Assembly (NCBI GenBank): GCA_025454395.1
Contig: JALOOM010000003.1
Location: 124,001-188,000, forward strand
Length of the DNA stretch: 64,000 nt
Direction of reading: 5' to 3'
Source: Elainella sp. Prado103
GTDB taxonomy: Bacteria; Cyanobacteriota; Cyanobacteriia; Elainellales; Elainellaceae
A program made the position numbers and the translations under genes. The notes below the pieces were generated by a model. It ran no database searches and was not told where the DNA came from. It was given only the letters and a program-made list of their open reading frames with translations. Of this stretch, positions 56,831-64,000 are shown piece after piece; within the stretch, counting starts at the first letter, position 1, and every line of letters starts with the position of its first letter.

Positions 56831-57898
56831 TTAAACAGTAGTTGCTAAACTCGCCGAGTTGCGAATATGTTCCAGGGTGAGTTCCCCGATCGGAGACCCA
56901 TGATCTACCACCGTGAGCTTTGCCGCGCCAGTTTTCAAAATGAGTGACAGCGCATGTCGCAGGCTATCAGAGCGATCGACTGTTGGGATTCCATTGAGCA
57001 TGACAGGGTTTCCCTGATCGGCAGGATTGCGCAGGTGAATCATGGCCATTTCGACCCGCAGGAGGCTGAGCTGTCGCACCATATCATCTGCCCCGACCAA
57101 ACTGGAGACAAATTTATTTGCCGGTTTCGTCAAAACATTGAAGGGCGTATCATACTGCACGATTTGTCCCTGTTGCATAATTAGCAGGTAATCAGCCAAC
57201 CGTAGCGCCTCTTCAACATCATGAGACACAAATAGGATCGTTTTTCGTAGCTGATGTTGTAGCCGTAAGATCTCATCCTGTAGGCTGGCACGGGTAATTG
57301 CATCGATCGCCCCAAAGGGTTCATCCATTAACATCACCTGAGGATCGCCTGCCAAAGCCCGCGCCAAGCCAATTCGTTGTTGTTGTCCACCCGATAACTG
57401 TGCCGGATATCGATGACGATATTCTTGAGGTGGCAGTTCAACGAGACGAAGCAATTCATCAATCCGGGCTTGGATTCGCGATCGATCCCATCCCAACAGT
57501 TTAGGGACTACTGCAATATTTTGGGCCACCGTCATATGGGGAAAGAGCCCAGATTGCTGAATCACATAGCCGATTCGCTGCCGGAGAACCGTGGCCTTGA
57601 GCTGCCGAACATTTTTTCCATCCACGTAGATGGTACCGGCAGTCGGCTCATAGAGGCGATTCACCATCTTCAACAAGGTGGTTTTCCCGCAACCAGAAGG
57701 GCCAAGAATGACAACCAGTTTCCCTGCTGCAATCTCACAGCTACACCGATCCACCGAAGGGCGAGCCGTGCCGGGAAATTGCAGCGACACTTGATCAAAA
57801 CAAATCGCACTCACAGGCTCTCTTGGCTCCCCAATATTTTTCGCTTGCCCAGCCTCCAGCTTGGTCTGCCTTAAACTCGCTGCCATCCGCAACGGCAT
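56831..57898 (-). CDS. Osmolyte ABC transporter ATP-binding protein (OpuCA/ProV-like)
   Basis: A 355-residue ATPase of the quaternary amine/betaine uptake family. Walker A is GPSGCGKT (66-73), the Q-loop is in YVIQQSGLFPHM, the signature is LSGGQQQR (about 168), Walker B is VMLMDEPFGAID (about 184-195), and the switch His is in FVSHDVEEAL. The C-terminal part resembles the CBS regulatory region of OpuCA (NGIPTVDRSDSLRHALSLI) but only about one CBS repeat is present. It follows the substrate-binding gene by 20 nt in the same unit; the permease is missing. Confidence 0.9.
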   Translation of the reverse strand: MPLRMAASLRQTKLEAGQAKNIGEPREPVSAICFDQVSLQFPGTARPSVDRCSCEIAAGKLVVILGPSGCGKTTLLKMVNRLYEPTAGTIYVDGKNVRQLKATVLRQRIGYVIQQSGLFPHMTVAQNIAVVPKLLGWDRSRIQARIDELLRLVELPPQEYRHRYPAQLSGGQQQRIGLARALAGDPQVMLMDEPFGAIDAITRASLQDEILRLQHQLRKTILFVSHDVEEALRLADYLLIMQQGQIVQYDTPFNVLTKPANKFVSSLVGADDMVRQLSLLRVEMAMIHLRNPADQGNPVMLNGIPTVDRSDSLRHALSLILKTGAAKLTVVDHGSPIGELTLEHIRNSASLATTV

Positions 57899-57918
57899 CT
57901 AGCAGCCATCCAGCCAAG

Positions 57919-58830
57919 CTAGAGCAACCCAGCTTGTGTCATGAATTCTTTCGCGACCTCAGCAGGCTCTCTTTGCTTCCCACTCACCTCATAGTTGAGT
58001 TTCTGCATGGTGGCATCATCGAGTTTAGGGGCGATCGCATTAAGGGCATCAGCCAATCCAGGATTAGCATCCAGGGTTTCTTGGCGAACGACCGGGGCCA
58101 CTTGATAGGGTGGAAACAGTTGCTTGTCATCTTGCAAGACCACGAGGTTAAAAGCAGCGATCTCACCATCGGTGCCAAATGCAACCGTCACATCAGCCTC
58201 CCCATCCGTCAAGGCTTTGTAGCGCAGCCCTGGATCAACCGCCTTATATTCCTTTAATTCAAAATTGCCGTATTTGGCCTTGATTCCTGGCAATCCATCT
58301 TCCCGCACCTCAAACTCTGGTGGCCCCACCATGATCAGTTGATTCGCCTTAGCCGCCAGATCAGAAATGGTTTTAATTCCTAGTTCTGCGGCTCTTGCTT
58401 CTGTCATCGCGAGCGCTTGGGTATTATTCATGGGAGCCGGATCGAGCCAAACGAGATCATATTTCTCTTTATAGCCGGATGCCACTTTATCAAACACCTG
58501 TTGTGGATCAGCCATAGCTGGCTCTTTCAAAATCGTCAGCAAACCCGTGCCCGTATATTCTGGATAGAGATCGATCTCACCACTTTGCAAAGCCGCTTGA
58601 GCAACCGGAGTTCCCCCCAGATTGAGCTTTCGCTCTACCTGAAAGCCAGCCTTCTCTAGAGACAGGGCATACATTTCACCGATAATAAATGCCTCTGTAA
58701 AATCCTTTGATCCCACTTTAATGGTTGTATTGGCAGCATTTTCACCCCCCCCGCTCGCGCAGGCAATCACAAGGGTTGCAGACAACAGAAACAAGAGTGA
58801 ACTGATCAAGAGGCGGCGGAATCTTCTCAT
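57919..58830 (-). CDS. Glycine betaine/choline-type ABC substrate-binding lipoprotein
   Basis: A 303-residue lipoprotein of the OpuAC/OsmF type. The lipobox VIAC places the lipidated Cys at about 24, after a hydrophobic signal. The mature protein starts with the family segment TIKVGSKDFTEAFIIGEMYAL and contains LNLGGTPVAQAALQSGEIDLYPEYTGTGL, the typical ligand-domain hinge region. The likely ligand is betaine, choline or proline betaine. ATG 58830 is used; a TTG four codons upstream is possible. A tandem repeat abuts the start. It heads a two-gene unit with the ATPase. Confidence 0.9.
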   Translation of the reverse strand: MRRFRRLLISSLLFLLSATLVIACASGGGENAANTTIKVGSKDFTEAFIIGEMYALSLEKAGFQVERKLNLGGTPVAQAALQSGEIDLYPEYTGTGLLTILKEPAMADPQQVFDKVASGYKEKYDLVWLDPAPMNNTQALAMTEARAAELGIKTISDLAAKANQLIMVGPPEFEVREDGLPGIKAKYGNFELKEYKAVDPGLRYKALTDGEADVTVAFGTDGEIAAFNLVVLQDDKQLFPPYQVAPVVRQETLDANPGLADALNAIAPKLDDATMQKLNYEVSGKQREPAEVAKEFMTQAGLL

Positions 58831-58831
58831 G

Positions 58832-58889
58832 GTTAAACTCAATCTAAATTAAACTCAATCTAATTAAACTCAATCCAGTTAAACTCAAC
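58832..58889. repeat. About 15-nt tandem repeat abutting the binding-protein start
   Basis: Four degenerate copies of TTAAACTCAATCTAA, beginning two bases from the start codon at 58830, so the leader and ribosome binding site region of the substrate-binding gene consist of repeats. Confidence 0.85.
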
Positions 58890-59040
58890 AAAACGGAGGC
58901 GAAGACTAAGAGAATTTAAAACGGCTAAAACGCAGCCAGAATACACCATTCACTTATCCTGATTATCATAGCGGACTCTGTTGTGCAGCCAAAGGTTACC
59001 CAGCCCAAGACAAGACGGCATCCAGTTTGCTGATCTCACC

Positions 59041-60573
59041 CTAGGGAAGCCAGCGAGGCCGCAAGCCAGCGAGTTCCAGAGGCTGAGGATCGGCGGCAAT
59101 CACTTCACTTTCCTCATCCTGAAAGAGGGGTAAAAACCACAGTTGGCTATTGGTGATCGCTTTACCATCACTACTCCGGATGGCAGTTTGCCCATTGTCT
59201 AACTGATTGGCAACCACTTGATCGAACAATAGCCCTAATCCATCAGGAGCCAAACTAATCTGAATATCTCGTTGGATCGGCAGACGCATCAAATCGGTAA
59301 TTTTCCCAGTTTTGAGGTTGATTGCCGCGAAGTAGGGTTGTTCTTCGTATAGATCACCGGGCAAGCGTTCGGTATAGAGACAGTAAAGCGTCTGTTGAGA
59401 TGGAGCAAATGCAGCTTCCACAATGGAACCATCGGTTTTGAGTAACTCTTGTTCCGTTCCCTGATTGGTCACCAGAAAGAGGGATCGCGTCGGGTTTGTG
59501 GGGCTGACATTAAACTTCACCATGGCAGCCGCCGATCCATCTTTCGCGAAACTGAGCACCATGCCAAATTTAGGTAAAAAATCTAAGGTTTCGGCATCTG
59601 AAGCCAGTGGCAAAATAGCCATTCCCTGTCCCTGCGCCATGGCTAAAGACTGACTATCGGGTGCGATCAAGAAATTACCGCCAGAGTCAGTGTTGATCTT
59701 CTGGGGCGATTTACCAGGCTGAATCATCCATAATCCGTAATTGCCAGGATCATTTCGTTTCACCCGCTGCACTGCAATCACCTGCCCATTCGGAGCCAGA
59801 TCAAACTTGAGGTTTTGATACTCCTGGCTATCGAGAAGCAATTTCACGGTACCGATCGGCTGAGTTTTTCGAGACGGAGCAAAGGGTTTTAACTTGTCAA
59901 AAATAGAGTGAGCCGCTGATTCGATCTGAATTCCGGTTGAAACCGTATAGAGCTGTTGATCTAACATTCCTTGGGATTGAGCCGATCGCTCGGTCGCCGC
60001 AAATAGGATCCGATCGCCTTCTGGATAGGGTTTAAAATCCATGACCACCAGATTGGGAGGCGTGAGAATCTGTTGTTGCTGTTGCGTTAAGTTAGCCAAA
60101 ACAAGCCGACCAGCTTCTTCACCCGTTACTCCTAAATACACAAAGGCCCGATCGCGGGTGTGAAATTCACTCACAAAAGGACGCAACTGGGTTCGATCAT
60201 CAGCAGGATCACTAAACCGATCGCGAGCCTTTTCCAGGCTTATCTTAAAGCTTTCACCATAGGGAGCAGGACTATCCAGGGTATAAGCCATGCGACGACC
60301 CGCCCAGCTAAATTTTCCCGGCAGCGGTGGCTCAATTTTCAGGTTGTCCTCTACGCTCTGGTGATCCATGGGGCGGCTAAAAGCCAGAATAAAAGCATTA
60401 TCTTCGGCACCCACTTGGCGGCCTTGCCAGGTAAAATCCCGCACCTTGGCTGCTGTGCGATCCCCCTTTAAAAGCAATCCGCCAATTATTAAGCTCAGCA
60501 CCACGATCAAGATAATCGCCGTGCGATCGATCGGCTGAGAAAACCGGCGCAGGTGAGCAGCAGGATGGGTCAT
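59041..60573 (-). CDS. Membrane-anchored protein with Ig-like and beta-propeller-like regions
   Basis: A 510-residue protein with one N-terminal membrane helix (AIILIVVLSLIIGGLLL, about 19-35) and the rest outside the cytoplasm. Residues about 55-145 look like an SbsA/Ig-like domain (AFILAFSRPMDHQSVEDNLKI). The remaining 350 residues are strand-rich repeats such as LVVMDFKPYPEGDRILFAA and QISLAPDGLGLLFD, as in TolB/WD40-like propellers. I recall similar cyanobacterial proteins without known function. It stands upstream of, and in line with, the osmolyte transporter pair but 210 nt away. Confidence 0.78.
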   Translation of the reverse strand: MTHPAAHLRRFSQPIDRTAIILIVVLSLIIGGLLLKGDRTAAKVRDFTWQGRQVGAEDNAFILAFSRPMDHQSVEDNLKIEPPLPGKFSWAGRRMAYTLDSPAPYGESFKISLEKARDRFSDPADDRTQLRPFVSEFHTRDRAFVYLGVTGEEAGRLVLANLTQQQQQILTPPNLVVMDFKPYPEGDRILFAATERSAQSQGMLDQQLYTVSTGIQIESAAHSIFDKLKPFAPSRKTQPIGTVKLLLDSQEYQNLKFDLAPNGQVIAVQRVKRNDPGNYGLWMIQPGKSPQKINTDSGGNFLIAPDSQSLAMAQGQGMAILPLASDAETLDFLPKFGMVLSFAKDGSAAAMVKFNVSPTNPTRSLFLVTNQGTEQELLKTDGSIVEAAFAPSQQTLYCLYTERLPGDLYEEQPYFAAINLKTGKITDLMRLPIQRDIQISLAPDGLGLLFDQVVANQLDNGQTAIRSSDGKAITNSQLWFLPLFQDEESEVIAADPQPLELAGLRPRWLP

Positions 60574-60707
60574 AGCAGCAAGCCGTAGAACAAGTTGGGA
60601 AAGGAGAAACTGTTGCGGTCAACAAACGGTAGATTGTAAAGCCTCTATGGGTTCTAAGTGGTGACAAAACCATGGCAATTGTATGTCAATCAGGGATCGG
60701 GCGGAAA

Positions 60708-60830
60708 TCAAGCAGGAATCGAACAGGAATCAAGCAGGAATCGAAATTGATAATGTAAGTCATCCTGGCGGGGGTCAGGAATGGGTTCGGCATTTCTTCT
60801 GCACTTTATCTGCACTTTATCTGCACTCTA
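60708..60830. repeat. Two tandem arrays (CAAGCAGGAATCGAA and TCTGCACTTTA)
   Basis: About 2.5 degenerate copies of a 15-nt unit (60708-60745) and about three copies of an 11-nt unit (60798-60830). A looser 10-nt array (CACTCACCTG) follows to about 60885. All lie in the spacer 60574-60896, which holds no gene. Confidence 0.8.
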
Positions 60831-60896
60831 ATTGATCCGCTCCCGCACTCACCTGGACTCGCCTGTGCTCACCTGCGCTCAAAAGAACTGGCTGCC

Positions 60897-62552
60897 TCAA
60901 GATTTCGATCGGGGAATTGCTTCAAAGGCGGGACAGTATCCTTCAGGAGTCACCCGAAACCCAAACAGCGGGGAAGCCTGATTCCAGCAGCGTTGGCCGC
61001 GGCAGTGGAGACAGTTATGGCAACATTCCACCTCTAACGTCGGCAATGAATCGGAGCTTTGATTGATGAGTTCCCGTTGAGTCACGCCTCGGAGCACCAC
61101 TTCTTCTCCCTGCCAGCGGGCTTCAAACAGTCCAGTATCAGCAAACTCACTCCAACGTGGATCGGTGGTGATGGCATCCGGCAAACTGAAGAGCACCGCT
61201 GATTCAATTTCCGTAATTTCGCCTTCATAGCGGGCTTCGGGAGCAGCAGGCTGCAAAAAGGTTTCACCGATCGGCAATGCCACACGGGTTCCGGCGGCAG
61301 GTGTATGCAAATGATAGCGATTTTGCAATTCCTCTAGACTGGTTAGATCACTCAGATAGGCGGGTGAGCCATGCACAAACACCACATGTTGAGGACGCAA
61401 ATTGTGGATGAGTTGGGTCGTACCGGAGCCATCACAATGATCACTCAGTAAATAATTCTCAACCGTCAAGAGTCCGGACTGCATCCGCGCTTGTAAAACA
61501 GGCGATCGTTCCAGGGTTTGAATCACCGTAGTTTCCACTTCGCCCGATCGACCGGGCTGCTGCGCTAACAACAGGTGCCAAGACAGTTGCTCCGACTGGC
61601 AATACTGGCTCAAATCACTGTCATAACTGGTGATCACAATACAGGGATGCTGCAACACAGTTTCTAAATCACTGCGATCGATGTGATCGAGCCGTCGCAC
61701 GCGCGGGCGAATACGCTCATCCCAAAATAAGGGTTGGTGGCGAGCAAAATTCTGTACCGTACTGGGAAAATACGACAACATTTCCAAATAGCGATCACAA
61801 CCCAACGCCACACTGCCATCGACCCAGATATCGAGATCACGCCCCGTAAAATGATGATGGCTACGCAACAGCATCAGCAATTCTTGCCCTATGCCGAGGG
61901 TTGGAGTAGGCAACAACACGGAATGACCCTCGGACAAGGCCCGATACAGGTGCTCTGCGAGTTGATTTTCTTGCTGTCGCCGGTGCGCAAACCGAGCAGT
62001 GCCGTAACTTCCTTCTACGATCAACACATCTGGCTTCAGCCCCCGTAAATCTTCCAGCGGTAGCCCATCGACCAGACGAGAATTGGAGAGCAAAAAGTCG
62101 CCAGTATAAAATACCGTATAGGAACGGGAGGCAGTGGCATAGCTAATTAAAAAGGCAGCCGCTCCTGGCAAGTGCCCCGCAGGAATCAGTTCGGCACTTA
62201 ACCCCTCTCGAAACTCAACCGGTGATCGCCAAGGAATCGCTTGGCAAAAGCGTGGCACCTTTGGCTCATCTAGCCAATTTAGAGGCAGCAGTTCGGTAGT
62301 CACTTCACTGGCGTAAATCGGCAGCTTGGGAAAAGCGCGATGTAAAGCCAAGAGCCCTTGAGCGTGATCGGGGTGAGCATGACTACAGAGCACCAGATCG
62401 GCAGGCAGGCCATTCGAGTGCTCCAGCAAGAGGGGAGCAAGACTGGTTAAACCACAATCTAGCAAGATACGATGGGGCCCCATGCGCAGCAACAGGCTAA
62501 TTCCCTCTTCTGCGTGACCCACACCGTAGGGCAAACACTCAAGTTCAACCAT
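60897..62552 (-). CDS. MBL-fold beta-CASP nuclease-like protein with C-terminal Cys cluster
   Basis: A 551-residue metallo-beta-lactamase-fold hydrolase of the beta-CASP RNA/DNA-processing group. Metal motif 2 is HAHPDH (58-63), followed by AGHLPGAAAFLI, FYTGDF and, in the beta-CASP part, SYGTARFAHRR, PTLGIGQELLMLL and VFVHGSP. The final 100 residues are unusual: a segment with CCHNCLHCRGQRCW provides up to five close cysteines, a likely zinc or FeS site absent from ordinary RNase J or CPSF73-like enzymes. RNA cleavage is the likely activity but is inferred. Confidence 0.85.
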   Translation of the reverse strand: MVELECLPYGVGHAEEGISLLLRMGPHRILLDCGLTSLAPLLLEHSNGLPADLVLCSHAHPDHAQGLLALHRAFPKLPIYASEVTTELLPLNWLDEPKVPRFCQAIPWRSPVEFREGLSAELIPAGHLPGAAAFLISYATASRSYTVFYTGDFLLSNSRLVDGLPLEDLRGLKPDVLIVEGSYGTARFAHRRQQENQLAEHLYRALSEGHSVLLPTPTLGIGQELLMLLRSHHHFTGRDLDIWVDGSVALGCDRYLEMLSYFPSTVQNFARHQPLFWDERIRPRVRRLDHIDRSDLETVLQHPCIVITSYDSDLSQYCQSEQLSWHLLLAQQPGRSGEVETTVIQTLERSPVLQARMQSGLLTVENYLLSDHCDGSGTTQLIHNLRPQHVVFVHGSPAYLSDLTSLEELQNRYHLHTPAAGTRVALPIGETFLQPAAPEARYEGEITEIESAVLFSLPDAITTDPRWSEFADTGLFEARWQGEEVVLRGVTQRELINQSSDSLPTLEVECCHNCLHCRGQRCWNQASPLFGFRVTPEGYCPAFEAIPRSKS

Positions 62553-62575
62553 GCAGACCCATTAAGCTGGCAAGT

Positions 62576-62698
62576 TCAATGGGCTGATCCATTGCCATGG
62601 TAGTTGTCGGTATCGTAAAAGCCGTTACGTGTGCCAAAGAATAGACAAGCCAGAATGAAAATTGGGGTCAATGCCAACAAAATTGTTTTTACATCCAT
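62576..62698 (-). CDS. 40-residue single-helix membrane protein
   Basis: A short gene beginning MDVKTILLALTPIFILACLF and ending NGFYDTDNYHGNGSAH. One membrane helix (about 5-22) is followed by a polar tail with an acidic/aromatic motif. Calculated mass is about 4.4 kDa. It has the size and layout of a small subunit of photosystem or NDH-1 complexes, but I cannot match it to a named one. There is no strong Shine-Dalgarno sequence. It lies 23 nt upstream of the beta-CASP gene on the same strand, so the two may be co-transcribed. Confidence 0.68.
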   Translation of the reverse strand: MDVKTILLALTPIFILACLFFGTRNGFYDTDNYHGNGSAH

Positions 62699-63021
62699 GG
62701 TTCTAAAATCATGAGTTCTAAGAATTGATCAAAAACAGCAACCACACTCAACCTGGATTGAGAATAATTACCACATGATTACTGCATAATCATCATAATC
62801 ACCTCTACCCAGCCTAATCGCTGAAATCGACACTTAACTCTAAATTGTGAATCCAGAAAGCAAGAAATGGGACTTCTACACCAATATTCTTCAGAATTCA
62901 GGACTGATTTGCAACTAGACTTGAGCAAAATTGAACTTTGGGTCGATCGATCCTTCCTGGATCCAGCAGATTTTTCAGCTCGATTCGGATGAGTCTCAGC
63001 GAAGCATTACAGTCAGCATTT
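62699..63021. other. Spacer between rre1 and the 40-residue protein gene
   Basis: About 320 AT-rich nucleotides without a gene. A GAGTTCTAAGAA-type short duplication of TTCTAA lies just upstream of the small gene. No terminator or clear promoter was recognised. Confidence 0.45.
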
Positions 63022-63063
63022 AAGTCAAAAGTCAAAAGTCAAAAGTCAAAATTTAAGTCAAAA
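63022..63063. repeat. 8-nt tandem repeat at the 3' end of rre1
   Basis: Five copies of AAGTCAAA, one separated by ATTT, running over the rre1 stop codon at 63053. Confidence 0.88.
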
Positions 63064-63718
63064 GCTGATGTTCGATCGTAAAGCGAACCAGCTCAGCGCG
63101 ATTATTGGTATCGGTTTTACGCAACAAGCTACTCACATATTTTTCGACCGTGCGAGAACTGAGATGTAGCCGATCGCCAATTTGACTATTGGATAAACCT
63201 TCAACCAGGAAAAATAACACATCGCGCTCACGCCCAGTCAGCCCTAGCAGTTGAGTCTCTTGTTGAACAGGGGGAGGGGCTACCCCGATCGCCGTCTGCA
63301 CCGTTTCTCCATTGTGAAGACGACCCCGCCATTCTGTTTCCACAATCTGAGCCCTATCTAGCAAATTTCGCACCACTGCTCCCAGCTCAGCCAGTTCAAA
63401 AGGTTTCGGTAGATAGGCATCACAGCCGACTTGATAGCCGCGAATTCGATCGGCAGTGTTGGTGCGTTCAGTCAAAAAGATCACCGGCAACAATCGAAAC
63501 GCAGGCTGACGGCGAACTTGGCGAATCAGTTCATAACCGTCAACAGAGGGCATGGTTATGTCCGTGATGATTAAATGAGGCTGGAACTGGTTCACTAGTA
63601 CCAGTGCCTGTTGTCCATTCTCAGCAGCCACAGTTTCATAGCCCGAAATCGTCAGATAGTCGCTGACTGCTAATCGGGTGCCAAGGTCGTCATCAGCGAT
63701 CAAAATCGTGAGAGGCAT
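63053..63718 (-). CDS. rre1: NarL family response regulator Rre1/Ycf29
   Basis: A 221-residue regulator matching the Rre1/Ycf29 group conserved in cyanobacteria and some plastids. The receiver has ADDD (8-11), phospho-acceptor Asp53 in LIITDITMP and Lys in YLPKPFE near 104. The C-terminal LuxR-type domain reads LTGRERDVLFFLVEGLSNSQ and the strongly conserved SSRTVEKYVSSLLRKTDTNNRAELVRF. In Synechocystis the kinases Hik34 and Hik2 act on Rre1 in salt, heat and osmotic stress. ATG start, single gene; an 8-nt repeat covers its stop codon. Confidence 0.9.
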   Translation of the reverse strand: MPLTILIADDDLGTRLAVSDYLTISGYETVAAENGQQALVLVNQFQPHLIITDITMPSVDGYELIRQVRRQPAFRLLPVIFLTERTNTADRIRGYQVGCDAYLPKPFELAELGAVVRNLLDRAQIVETEWRGRLHNGETVQTAIGVAPPPVQQETQLLGLTGRERDVLFFLVEGLSNSQIGDRLHLSSRTVEKYVSSLLRKTDTNNRAELVRFTIEHQLLT

Positions 63719-64000
63719 GGTGAAGGTTCGATCCGAATATCTCTATTCTTGCTCAACTTCCTGACTTTGTATCTGAGTCTATATCCAGGATTCCGGTTTT
63801 GATGTATTTCAGATCAGGAATCACCCCGTTGTCAGGTCTGATTACTTTACTTCGTCTTTCGTTTTGTAGCGTCTTTTGGGCAAATTTTAATTTTCTTAAC
63901 AATCGTTACAAGCTGGACTGCTCGCTGCATTCGTAGCAAGATGCCATCTTGAGCGATCACTTACGCCCTGACTGCACCCCCTGTTTGCCTCACCCATGCA
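63719..64000. other. Right-hand end of the window
   Basis: About 280 nt upstream of rre1 with no recognised gene; it presumably contains the rre1 promoter. Confidence 0.4.

Overview
The window is a stretch of cyanobacterial chromosome. The strongest evidence is psaC (photosystem I FeS subunit), vipp1, a tocopherol cyclase, a CCB1-type cytochrome b6f assembly factor, and a series of small families known mainly from cyanobacteria (DUF2839, DUF3146, DUF2358, DUF4327, TIGR04376, Ycf23/DUF561, Ycf29/Rre1). The DNA is rich in CGATCG and holds several HIP1 octamers GCGATCGC (for example 863-870, 20711-20718, 58031-58038). No prophage, CRISPR array or intact insertion sequence was seen. No heterocyst or nitrogen-fixation genes are present, so the lineage cannot be narrowed further than a non-specific Leptolyngbya-like guess.

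Layout. 1-2.5 kb: a gene-poor, repeat-bearing region, then hisG and a tRNA-Arg(CCT). 3-6.3 kb: a four-gene signalling cluster on the + strand (protoglobin haem protein, roadblock protein, small GTPase, DUF4388 protein) and a small membrane protein. 6.3-10.8 kb: tocopherol cyclase, a methyltransferase and a TPR/PLD-like membrane protein on the - strand, with a 153-bp MITE-like insertion at 7594-7746. 11-17.5 kb: the conserved rimP-nusA-ylxR-infB translation/transcription cluster. 17.8-29 kb: an unknown membrane protein, an alpha/beta hydrolase, vipp1, a thioredoxin, an aminotransferase, dacB, a secreted GHL10 glycoside-hydrolase-like protein and typA. 29-35.5 kb: two small hypotheticals, an orphan sugar permease with sfsA, psaC, a DUF554 protein, a NarL response regulator, a PadR regulator and ccb1. 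35.5-46 kb: tyrA, a degenerate DinG-like helicase, several cyanobacterial hypotheticals, an FAD oxidoreductase and a sensor kinase. 46-56 kb: csbD, a TIGR04376 coiled-coil gene, a dense DnaA-box cluster (possible replication origin), guaA, moaA, rpsD, obgE and gmd. 56-64 kb: ycf23-like gene, an osmolyte ABC pair without permease, an Ig-like/TolB-like protein, a beta-CASP nuclease-like protein, a 40-residue membrane protein and rre1.

Most genes are single transcription units for housekeeping, photosynthesis or envelope functions. Three features stand out. First, the 3.0-6.0 kb cluster looks like a complete input-to-output signalling module analogous to actinobacterial conservons. Second, 48032-48147 carries seven DnaA-box-like 9-mers in 116 bp. 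Third, about twenty spacers each carry their own unrelated short tandem repeat (units 8-20 nt), and at five loci the array abuts or lies within about 25 nt of the start codon of an exported or membrane protein gene.

All functional calls come from reading translated sequence and motif recognition; no database search was possible. Start codons were chosen by Shine-Dalgarno spacing and remembered family N-termini, and are noted where doubtful.
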